Shown piece by piece: positions 35,201 through 47,200 of a stretch of 64,000 bases of DNA. Numbering within the stretch: position 1 is the first letter of the stretch; the number at the start of each line of letters is the position of its first letter. The notes under the pieces are model-generated. The model was not told the origin of the DNA. It saw only the letters and a program-made list of their open reading frames with translations, and made no database searches. The translations under genes were made by a program, and so were the position numbers. The stretch covers positions 473,975 through 537,974 of the forward strand of contig CAUJNA010002824.1 in NCBI GenBank assembly GCA_963377175.1, written 5' to 3'. The stretch is from Effrenium voratum (Eukaryota; Sar; Dinophyceae; Suessiales; Symbiodiniaceae).

Positions 35201-38200
35201 AGCTCGGTGTCGAGGTCGAGCGAGTTTGGGAGAGCCGAGTTTTTGGGCTGAGAAAAACGACGCACGGGGCTGGCAATATGCCCTTCGGCGCAATGATCAT
35301 AGGTAACTTTGGCCCAAAAGTGGTGAAGAAAAGTCATCTGCTTGGGTTTCCCTAGTGGATATCCCATGCAAAGGACCTTCAGATCAACCACCATGGAGAA
35401 AATGGGAGGGGGGAAGGGGGAAGCCTCACTGGTACCAATGTGTACCAAGAAAAACAATCGGGAAACTGGAGGGACCTGACCTGGCAACATCCTCCTAAAC
35501 TGGGCTGTCCCAGTTCAGATCCCCCGCTAAAAGTTTAACTTTTCTGGGGGTCGATTCCTTTTCCATTCTTTTCAACCATCGTTCTTTCCAAAACGCGGAT
35601 CCGTTTTCCCTGGGTTTCCGGAGGTTTGCTAGAAAGAAGGATCCCTGGAAAGAATGGGGAAGGTACCCCTAGAACTTTTGGCGGGTTAAATGCAAATCTC
35701 CACTAAACACTAAAAAGCTAAAAGGCTAAGGAACCGGATGGCTGGGAGCCACCAAGCAAAATGGATCAACTGCCCAGCGATTCGGGCCACAAAAATGGGC
35801 GGAGCATGCGGATCGAATCGGTTCCTCAAATGAAGCAAGCACAAAACAAGAGGAGCCCGGGAACCCAAAAGCAAACCAGCCTCACTCCCCATGGCATGTG
35901 GATCCCGTTGTTTTCCGGCTCAAGGGTCCGAAGGCAAACCAAGGCAGCCAGCAGCCTGTGCTGACCAAGAAAAGGCAAAGGCACGGGTGAAACATGACAG
36001 GCCCCGCACTACATGGAAGGCACGAAGTCATCTAATTCATCATGAAGAACCAATCGCAGAAATCCGAAAATGGATCCGCACAAACTACCACTCCCAAATT
36101 GGACGCAAGTCATAAGCCCGCTCTACACCCATCTGAGCTCGTGTTTGTGGCCCAGACGTTGTTTTGGCCCAGACTGAAACTCCAACATCTTGGAGGCAAG
36201 CAAAGAAGAACCAGTGACCGTTTCATGTGAGCCATTTTCGCAGCGCGCCATCCATTTGGTCTGCCTGCTACACCAAAGAGTTGAGGCATCCCGAATGCTT
36301 CCAGAGTGGATCGATCAAGAAAGTCGAAACACTTGTTGTGCACCAGCACCGTGTTCCCTAAAAGTGGCTAAAGTCCGGGAGCTGGGGAAGAGAGCTACCG
36401 CTCAAGATTGTGCTGGCTGATCCTTTTTTTCGAGAAAAAAAACAGGGACTCTAGAACCACCAAATCTCCCCTTAACTCAGATTCCCAGTCTGCGCCTCAC
36501 CCTCGCTCGCGCCCAGTTTCCGCGTATCACGAGCGTCCCCCGCGCCAGTCTCGCTCGCGGGCAGTTTTCGCGTGTCACATGCTTCCAGGTTGCTTCCAAA
36601 TAAGTAGGGCGAACCCCAAGAGGCTACAGCTTCTCAAGAGAGGGTTCGTGATAGAAAACACAGTGGCACCATTTGTTCGGGTCAGGTGTGCGGCAAAAAG
36701 GACAATTTTGGGCCGGGCTGTTACTTGCTTCGTAAGCTTGCTTGGATTCGTTAGTTTCTCCACCTAGTTTCCCATTCGCAACCAATTGCAACTGGTGACT
36801 TTGTGGAAAGGGCCACGCACGTTGTCAATTGGATGCGTGTGGATGGCAACTTGGGTGGATTCGCCGCAGGTGTGTGGAGAGGGGGCCGGCGCTGCGCTTT
36901 TGCGGGGGGCTCGGTGTGGACAAGCCTCGGTCACTTGGTGGGTCTGACGCCTGTCTGAAACAAGTCTGAGACACAGTGTTACCACGATCTGCGTAGACCG
37001 GGGTCAGCTGTTCGGATGTTCATGTGCCCTTTTGTTTGGGCCGAGTGTGCTCAGCATATTCATGTCAACGTGCTTCCAGGCTGCTTCCAAATAAGTAGGG
37101 CGAACCCCAAGAGGCTACAGCTTCTCAAGAGAGGGTTCGTGATAGAAAACACAGTGGCACCATTTGTTCGGGTCAGGTGTGCGGCAAAAAGGACAATTTT
37201 GGGCCGGGCTGTTACTTGCTTCGTAAGCTTGCTTGGATTCGTTAGTTTCTCCACCTAGTTTCCCATTCGCAACCAATTGCAACTGGTGACTTTGTGGAAA
37301 GGGCCACGCACGTTGTCAATTGGATGCGTGTGGATGGCAACTTGGGTGGATTCGCCGCAGGTGTGTGGAGAGGGGGCCGGCGCTGCGCTTTTGCAGGGGG
37401 CTGTGTGGACAAGCCTCGGTCACTTGGTGGGTCTGACGCCTGTCTGAAACAAGTCTGAGACACAGTGCTACAACACGATCTGCGTAGACCGGGGTCAGCT
37501 GTTCGGATGTTCATGCGCCCTTTTGTTTGAGCCGAGTGTGCTCAGCAAATTCATGTCAACGTGCTTCCAGGCTGCTTCCAAATAAGTAGGGCGAACCCCA
37601 AGAGGCTACAGCTTCTGAAGGGAGGGTTCGTCCTAGAAACACATTGGCACCATTTGTTCGGGTCAGGTGTGCGGCAAAAAGGACAATTTTGGCGCACCTG
37701 GAACGCCGGGCTGTTCACATGGAGCCGCGCACGTGGCCTTCACAAACTTGCTTCGTAAGCTTGCTTGGATTCGTTAGTTTCTCCACCTATTTTCCCATTC
37801 GCAACCAATTGCAACTGGTGACAGAGTGAAAAGAGAAGAGAGAAGAGAAGAAGATGAAAGGAAAGAGGAGAAAAAGAAAAAGGAGAAAAAGAAAGAGAAA
37901 AAGGAAGAAAGGGGCCCGCGCGCACGCACGTTGGTCAATCTTCAGTTGACCAAAGAGAGGACCTGGAAATATAAGGTTATAACCACCTTTTTGGGAATCC
38001 ATGACGAAAAAAAGGACCAAAACGAGAAAAATCCAAAAGTTAAAAGGGTCGGCTTTGTGCAAACTGAGGCAATTGGATGCGAGGGGGTGGCAAGCTGGGG
38101 GTGGAAAGTTCGCTGCAGGTGTGTGGAGACGACGGGGCGGCGGGGGGGGGACGGGCCCGGCGCTAAGCCTTGTTTTGCGGGGGCGCGGTGTTGGACCAAC

Positions 38201-41200
38201 CTTCGGTTCACTTGTGGGTCTGACCGCCTGTCCGAAACAAGTCTGAGACACAGTGTTACCACGATCCGCGTAGACCGGGGTCAGCTGTTCGGATGTTCGT
38301 GCGCCCTTTTGTTTGGGCCGAGTGTGCTCAGCATATTCATGTCAACAACGTGCTTCCGCCGGCTGCTCCAAATAATAAAGAGGAGGTGAGGAAAGGAGGA
38401 GAATAAGTAAAGAGGGGAGTTAGGAGGAGTAGTAGAAAGTAGTTAGGCGACACAGAACCCCCAAAGAGGGCTTAGTAACAATAAACAGGATTCTGAAGAG
38501 AGGGTTCGTCCTAGAAACACATTGGTACCGTTTGTTCGGGTCAGGTGTGCGGCAAAAAGGACAATTTTGGCGCACCTGGAACGTCGGGCTGTTACTTGCT
38601 TCGTAAGCTTGCTTGGATTCGTCAGTTTCTCCACCTATTTTCCCATTCGCAACCAATTGCAACTGGTGACTTTGTGGAAAGGGCCGCGCACGTTGTCAAT
38701 TGGATGCGTGTGGATGGCAAGTTGGGTGGATTCGCCGCAGGTGTGTGGAGACGGGGCCGGCGCTGCGCTTTTGCGGGGGGCTCGGTCTGGACAAGCCTCG
38801 GTCGCTCGGTGGGTCTGACGCCTGTCCGAAGCAAGTCTGAGACACAGTGTCACCACGATCTGCGTAGACCGGGGTCAGCTGTTCGGATGTTCATGCGCCC
38901 TTTTGTTTGGGCCGAGTGTGCTCAGCATATTCATGTCAACGTGCTTCCAGGCTGCTTCCAAATAAGTAGGGCGAACCCCAAGAGGCTACAGCTTCTGAAG
39001 AGAGGGTTCGTCCTGGAAACACATTGGCACCGTTTGTTCGGGTCAGGTGTGCGGCAAAAAGGACAATTATGGCGTACCTGGAGCGCCGGGCTGTTCACAT
39101 GGAGCTGCGCACGTGGCGGTTGCCGCATGTTATGAGCGTCCACCGCGCCAGTCACCGCGCCAGTCTCGCTCGCCGGCATGTCACAAGCGTCCACCCCGCC
39201 AGTCTCGCTCGCGGGCGGTTTCCGCATGTCACGAGCGTCCACCGGGCCAGTCTCGCTCGCGAGCGGTTTCCACATGTCACAAGGGTCCACCGCGCCAGTC
39301 TCGCTCGCGGGCGGTTTCCGCATGTCACGAGCGTCCACCGCGCCAGTCTCGCTCGCGGGCGGTTTCCGCATATCACGAGCGTCCTCCGCGCCAGTCTCGC
39401 TCGCGGGCGGTTTTTGCATGTCACAAGCGTCCACCGCGCCAGTCTCGCTCGCGGGCGGTTTCCGCATGTCACGAGCGTCCGCCGCGCCAGTCTCGCTCGC
39501 GGGCGGTCTCCGTATGTCACGAGCGTCCGCCGCGCCAGTCTCGCTCGCGGGCGGTTTCCGCCTGTCACGAGCGTCCACCGCGCCAGTCTCGCTCGCGGGC
39601 GGTTTCCGCATGTCACGAGCGTCCACCGCGCCAGTCTCGCTTGCGGGCGGTTTCCGCATGTCACGAGCGTCCTTTGCGCCAGTCTCGCTCGCGGGCGGTT
39701 TCCGCAGAGCGTCCATCACGAGCGTCCACCGCGCCAGCTTTGCTCGCGGGCGGTTTCCGCATGTCACGAGCGTCCACCGCGCCAGTCTCGCTCGCGGGCG
39801 GTTTCCGCGTGTCACGAGCGTCCACCGCGCCAGTCTCGCTCGCGGGCGGTTTCCGCACGTCACGAGCGTCCACCGCGCCAGTCTCGCTCGCGGGCGGTTT
39901 CCGCCTGTCAGGAGCGTCCACCGCGCCAGTCTCGCTCGCGGGCGGTTTCCGCATGTCACGAGCGTCCACCGCGCCCACGAGCGTCCACCGCGCCGCGCCA
40001 GTCTTGCTCGCGGGCGGTTTCCGCGTCCACCGCGCCAGTTTCGTTCGCGGGCGGTTTCCGCATGTCACGAGCGCCAGTCTCGCTCGCGGGCGGTTTCCGC
40101 ATGTCACGAGCGTCCACCGCGCCAGTCTCGCTCGCGGGCGGTTTCCGCATGTCACGAGCATCCACCGCGCCAGTCTCGCTCGCGGGCGGTTTCCGCATGT
40201 CACGAGCGTCCACCGCGCCAGTCTCGCTCGCGGGCGGTTTCCGCATGTCACGAGCGTCCACCGCGCCAGTCTCGCTCGCGGGCGGTTTCCTCATGTCACA
40301 ACCAAGTTCCCCCCCCCGCGCCCCGCGCCAGTCTCGCTCAGCGGCGTTTCTCCCTCCTCTCTCGTTTTCCTCGTTCTCCCTTCCCGGCGTGCACGACGTC
40401 CACGGCGGGGCCGTCTCAGCTCGCGGCGGTCGGTTTCCGCATGTCACGAGCGTCCACCGCGCCAGTCTCGCTCGCGGGCTGTTTCCGCATGTCACGAGCG
40501 TCCACCGCACCAGTCTCGCTGTCTCGCTCAGGGGCGGTTTCCGCATGTCACGAGCGGCCACTGCGCCAGTCTCGCTCGCGGGCGGTTTCCGCATGTCACG
40601 AGCGTCCACCGCGCCAGTCTCGCTCGCGGGCGGTTTCCGCATGTCACGAGCGTCCACCGCGCCAGTCTCGCTCGCGGGCGGTTTCCGCATGTCACGAGCG
40701 TCCACCGCGCCAGTCTCGCTCGCGGGCGGTTTCCGCATGGCACGAGCGTCCACCGCGCCAGTCTCGCTCGCGGGCGGTTTCCGCATGTCACGAGCGTCCA
40801 CCGCGCCAGTCTCGCTCGCGGGCGGTTTCCGCATGTCACGAGCGTCCACCGCGCCAGTCTCGCTCGCGGGCGGTTTCCGCATGTCACGAGCGTCCACCAC
40901 GCCAGTCTCGCTCACGGGCGGTTTCCGCATGTCACGAGCGTCCACCGCGCCAGTCTCGCTCGCGGGCGGTTTCCGCATGTCACGAGCGTCCACCGCGCCA
41001 GTCTCGCTCGCGGGCGGTTTCCGCATGTCGCGAGCGTCCACCGCGCCAGTCTCGCTCGCGGGCGGTTTCCGCATGTCACGAGCGTCCTCCGCGCCAGTCT
41101 CGCTCGCGGGCGGTTTCCGCACGTCACGAGCGTCCACCGCGCCAGTCTCGCTCGCGGGCGGTTTCCAGCCAGCGCGCCCAGTCTGCGCCACACCGCCGTC

Positions 41201-44200
41201 CCCCCAGCCAGCCCCACACCGCCATGCCCCAGCCAGCCTCGTACGCCCGGTCTGCACCCCCAGCCGGCATCGCACGCCCGGTCTGCAGCGCAACGCAATG
41301 GAAATCCCTTCTTCGTCACAGCTTGTATCGCTCCCAGGCACCTTAAGAGAAAACCTAAAGCAGAACCCAAGCATCAGAGATGCTTTTGGGAAAAACGCGG
41401 CTTCCTTTTGGTTTTCAGGTACCACAAATCTCGGTTGCTTTCTGCTCCCCTGCTAGAAGTTTAACTTTTTTGGGTTTAATGGAAAACCCATTAGTTGGCA
41501 AACAGTTAAAGTCCTAACATCCAAGCAAAATGCAAAAAAATGGAAAGCCTCAACAACAGGGCGCTGAAAGCCAAGCCACATGCTTCCAAAAATCCACTAT
41601 GGTTAGATACCCCCCCTGTCCACATGGAACCTGACTGAGGTCCAGGGAGACCATTTGCCTTTAAAAGGGATCCTTTGGCGGGTTCCATGTTCAGTGGGTG
41701 TTCAAACAATAGTTCTCTCGATGGTTGGAACTGTGGAGAAAATGCCAACCGCTGGTTTCCTAATATTGTTCTCCTGAAATCTCTCACAACAAAACATCAG
41801 GGAAAATAGGCCAAGCAGTCCCAGGTGTTCAAATTGAACGAAATCGTCTGGCCACGGGAGGCAAACCCAAAAAGAACCCGATTAGTCCCTCCTTCGCATC
41901 GTTGGGTTGGATCGGCCTCCAAAAAAAAAGTGACACACCCATTTGGGCGCTGCTCTTTTGGCCGAGCAGCTCTTGAAACAGCTGCAGGGCTTGCAGCCAT
42001 CTGGCGCAGGAAGCCAAGGCGCTGATGGCGCAGCTGATGCTGACTAGGTCGCACCTCACGAGTGGGATCCGGAATCCCAAGCCGCCGGAACCAGGGGGGC
42101 CAACTTTGGATTGGAAAATGCCACACTCGGGAGGTACCTGGAAGAGGTGTTTTTGTTATTCTTCTTTTGATCGAGGTTTTCCCCCAAAAACCGGGTCCAG
42201 GGCGGCCACAAAATCGAGCGTTGGGTCACGGAGGAACACTGATCTTGTCTTATTGTTCGGCGGGATTACTGCAGTCTTGGCGGTGTTACCCTTTTGTCAG
42301 CTTTGTTACCCCATATTTGGCGTGGTTACCTCACCATCTGGGAACCAGGGTCCCGTTTTATTGGAAAATGCCACATCGCCGTGGCACTTGCGAGGCACCT
42401 GGAAGCTGAACTTGTTAGTGGGAGGGATGGTAACCGTTTCCTCCAAACCCCACGTCAAAACCGTTTCAGGTTGAATTGGAGAAGTGGAAAGTTTAAGAGT
42501 TTCCAATGACGGAGTCGTTTACATCTACGCATTCGCTGGCCGCGGATTCAAATTCACACCTTACCACGGAAAAATGGCGCACAAACTCATCTTTTAGGGA
42601 CCTTCACTCTAAAATAACATTGATTTACCTCCAGGAAAAGGAACCACCACTACCTTTCACTCTCTCACCCACAGAAGGTTGAATTCAGAGCAAGTGAAAC
42701 TGAGGGACCCCTCCAAGTGATTTTTGGGGCTGAAAAACGATACTCACAAGGGGTTCCGCATGTCTAGACAAGTCCAAGAGCGATTATCTCCAAATAGGAA
42801 GCCCAGAAATGAAAGGTTGCTGCTTGCATTCTCCAAAACCAGCTTTGGTACCCTCAACTCTCAACCAAAAAACGCAGGATGTTGTCCATCCACAGTATGA
42901 ACTTCGGAGTCAAAGGCTAGCCCAGCTGCTTGCTTGTCAGGTTCTAGTAATGCACGATGCACAAGAAGGCGCACAATTTGGCGTGCTTCGCCCTTTTGCC
43001 TATAACTTCCAAAACTTCACCAGTGGCCAGCAACAAGTTATTGTGTTCGGGCTGGTATGTGGTACAAGTGTTCACCTTTCATCCACAGGGGTCGAAAGGT
43101 TCAACGGTCAAGAAAACAGTCTCTCTTGCCAAGTGCCTGTTCATAGCCAAAACTAGACCTGTTCATAGTGCCGGCTGGAGTCCCGCTTGGATAGTGGCAC
43201 CCTGAATTCCCGGCCTCAGAGATGGACTAGAGTCCCATCTGCTTCCCGCTTTGTGTCCGAAACGTGGAAATCTGTTCCGGAGGCACAGTTGGAGGAAAAA
43301 GTCGATTGCCCAACTCGCCATGTGGTTTAAGCCATACCTTTACCAGGACCCCCCGCGAATTGAATTCGCCTATTTTCAACTAAGAGCTGCAAACATGGGT
43401 GTCCTTGTGGGGAAATAGATGGCCCTGGTAGATGAGTAAACCACCTCGTCCACCAGGGCCATCAAAGGAAAACCAAAAGGACACCTATGGCTGCAAACTC
43501 AAGGCACTGGATCTGCGCTTCTGGCATGGCAGCAAACAGCTGGAGCGCCTTTTGCCACTGCTCGCCCTTCTGGCAGGAGCCTATCATTGCAACCGCCCAT
43601 CAACCCCAGCAACGGTATAAAAATGGTTGACCCACAACCATGCACAAAACTAAGGCGGCCGAAGATATTTATGGCTGGGATCGTCCCTTGCTAACCTTCA
43701 CTTACCCGGGTTTTGATTGTGGCTCATTTGGGGTTTCCTGGAACAGGACTTGGTTTATATGTACCCACCAATTCACAGCCGGAATCTGCCGCCATTAAAA
43801 AGAACATTGTCCAAACCAGGAGCCCCCGAACGTCAGGTTCGAATTGGTGGGAGGGTAGCTTGCTTGGTATGTACCAAAAAAGAGTGTAGATAGTGGAAAA
43901 CAAAGGGACCCCAAAAAAGCAACAAATCAAAAAGGGGAGCCAATTCTGGGGAAGTTTTTTGGCTTGCTGTTTGATCAAACCAAACAGCAAGGAACACTAG
44001 GGTGCACTTTGGTTCAGCTGGGCACACGGGTAGAACGCTGGTTTGGCAGCGCATTTGCGTGTGATATTGGGGGAAGGGGAGCAGAATGACCACTTTGGGG
44101 CGGGTCCAACCTTGAAGACACCCAGAAAAAGAGGGCCGGACCTGTCATGCTTGTTCTTGAGGGAAAGAATCAACGCCCTTTTCCGGAATTCTGTCCAGCT

Positions 44201-47200
44201 CCGGAGCGGTCAGCGAGCTCTGAGGGTTGCGAAAGGGTCCGGGGAGTTGCTGGCTCGGGTTTCGGCGGGTTTCGGCGGGTTCGGCTTCGGCTCCGGAGCC
44301 CAGGTTCTCTGGAAGGCCTCAAGCAGTTGGCTTAACCCTGGAAGATGGAGCCGGCGGTGCCGATGGGTTCCGGGAGGCTCCGGGGGGGGCGTGAGCTACA
44401 AGTGTTAGATGGGGTTCCGGGAGGCTTCGAGCGGTCAGTGGTTCGGAACAGGCTCGGGTGTGCGAAGGTTCCGGTGGCTCCTGGGGATACCACCTGGGAG
44501 ATGTTTGCGGAGGGAGGGGTACGGTGCTGCTGCCTACTAAGACGAAGATCAAGCAAAAGCTTTCAGAGCATGAACCTTCACAAACTCAGGTTCCCCATAA
44601 GAAACACATCTCCCAGCCTGCTAAGCTTAGGAATTGAGTGGGGCCTGAGGCCAAACATGGGCAAACCCGAGCATCTTGTTAGCTAAGTCTGGGCCAGGTG
44701 GGAGCTCGGGACACAAGCTGGAAAACGGTTTGCAGGTTGAAAGGGAAATGTCACGGAAACCCAACAAGGCCCCGGGTGAAATGAATGTATGTAGTGATTC
44801 CTTCTCGGTGCGATAAGTAGCTCATTCCCTGCTGAGAACCTTGGCAAGTTCTACGGGTACCCTCCACACGCGCACACCATAGGTGTCCTTTTAGGGTAAA
44901 TAGATGGGTTTCCCTGGTAGATGATTAAAGCCACCAAGTAAACCAGGAATCGCCATCTATGTTTCAACCAAAATAACCAAACAGGACCCCGTACGGGTAC
45001 CCTCAAAAATCTGTGCGATAGGCAAGGAGCTGATGCTGCAGTTGAAGCTGACCACGTCCGCCGAGAGTCGCATCTCTGCAAGCAGTGCCAGGACGTATCG
45101 CCACTGCGAAGCTTTCCTCGAAAGCATTCGACCCGGGCACGTTTGCGAACAAAACAAACGTTGGAGGCGGGGGGGGTCTCAAAGTGGTGGAACCCTTTTT
45201 GGACACCAAAAGGAAACCACCCATTACACCGAGATGTCTTCACCTGTGTGGTCGAATCTTTGGGGAAAAGCAGTGAAGCTTTCTAGTGCTTTGCACCAGG
45301 ACATGAACCCCAAAAAAAAACCAAAAATTGGGGTAGATCGGTCGCGCACCTCTCATGGTTGTCAGGGGAGCCCCAAAGAAGGGACGCCCAACAAGGAACC
45401 CCACTAGCCTCTAATAGGCCTTAGTCGATGTCTGTAGCCTCTATTGGGGGGCCCTAGCATAGGCTCGCTACAACTCATATTTGGGCAAACACAAACAGCG
45501 AACAGAAGGTACGGGGAACCCTCTCCGCCAAAAAAAAAGAAGTTCGCGACACCTCCTCCCCTCGGTTCCGGGATTCTCGCAGGCGGCCATGGTCGCGTTG
45601 AAGTGGAAGACGTTCGGGGCCACGCGTCTGCACGGCATGGACCGGAACAGCCACAGCGCCTGCGGAGATTTTGTTTGAAAAACCGTTCCTTCGCAAAGGG
45701 GTGTGGCTCATCCAAAATGGAACCCTGGTAAATGGACAGGTAGACTAAAACCCGCGTAACCCCAGTTGCGTAATTTGGAGCCACAGCCAAAGTGAGTTGC
45801 AAAAATTGGTTTACCAATTTACCGTGGCCCTGAGGCACGAGAGTGGCGTCAAAGAAACCATCAGAATCCATGGCTCCGATGATAGCATTCAACTTGACCA
45901 ACCACAAACCCAACGGAATCTGGGGAGGGACAAATGGCTGTGGCTCAAAAAACCGGTACCAAAATGGAACCTGGGTAAGTGGAACCATGGACCAAAACCT
46001 GCGTAACCCTCCTGTTTAATTTTGACCAACACCCAAATTGGTTCTAACCCGCACGCAAGTGACTCATGTTTCCCCCAGAACTTGCCAGACGGACGCCACA
46101 TGGATCAAGCGGCTGACACCCCCCTTTTTTTTGTGGGGGCAACTGCTATTGAAAGGACCAGAGGCGCTGCCCCCAAGCTGTGCTAGGTTCTCCAGTAGAG
46201 AGGATAGAATAAGAGTACCCGATTTTATTTTAGGGGAACCCTCCCCCAAAAAAGGGGAGAGAAGGGCACTACTGGGGGACCTGGTGTGAGTATGAAGACG
46301 TCGGTCACCCAAGGGTGACAACAAAGAAGCTCAAGTAAATATCAAAACGGATCCACAGAAGGGGCAGCAATGTGTGGGCAAGAACTATGCGCCAAGTCGC
46401 AAGAGGGGTTTTGTGTGCTCACTTGATGAGACCGATGCCGGAGTGCAACGCTGTTGCTCATGGGAGACCGGAATCTCACCACTCAAAGGGTTCCGCTCGT
46501 CAAAAACACAACAGGAAGCCACTGCTCGGATGGACGCGCAGTCGCTTCACCACCTTTTTGGGCGAATCTTGTCACTCCAGGAGAGAATGGAAACGACTAC
46601 AGACTTATTATAATACCCCCCCCAGAAAATATATACAAGAACAACCACTTACCTTTTCCAGACAACATTGGACATTTGCAGGTTTTTCAGGCAGCGTCTT
46701 TCAAGGACCGCCCGGTAGTGGCTTTCATCTCCAGGCTTTACACGATGGTTCATCTCCAGGAACAATACCACGCTACCCTCGCCAGAACATGATTTCCCTT
46801 TTACGGGAAGATGTATGGCTGTGGGTCAAAACCCTGTACCCCTGGCGAACATCTACATAGGTGGCAAATGGATGTTCATCCGCCCCAAAATGGAGCCATA
46901 GGTTATGCCCCACGCCCATGTGGGTGTTGTTGGGGCTGTGCCCGCCCTCTGCACACATTCCTTGGTCGCGGTCCAGTGCTTAAGCATAAACCGAGGCCAA
47001 GCTCAGACTTCTCTGCACGAAAAACGGATCTGCTCGATTCCAGCCAGCCTCAAACTGTAAAGTCACTTCCAGAAAAAGTCATCTGAATCCCATTCAAACT
47101 CCTCCCCAAAGCCACTCAGCCACCCAAAGCCACCCAGCCACCCAAAACCCCACGCGAAACCCACCCGAAACCTACCTTCCATTTGGCTAAGACCCCCGAA

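Noticed and set aside
36408..39135. Recurring ~60-codon frames (for example GCFQISRANPKRLQLLK) in each 490-bp unit
   Set aside because: Repeated because the DNA is repeated; the copies differ by frameshifts and substitutions without codon pattern.
39127..41168. CRISPR array
   Set aside because: Regular 48-bp tandem without unique spacers; context is eukaryotic.
39024..41464. Plus- and minus-strand open frames of 340-810 codons over the 48-bp array
   Set aside because: Unit length divisible by three and a stop-poor unit make five frames open at once; no start context, splice signal or known repeat protein.
44043..44686. Gly/Ser-rich plus frames near 44.1-44.7 kb
   Set aside because: They follow a degenerate GC-rich repeat and lie antisense in a PPR intron.
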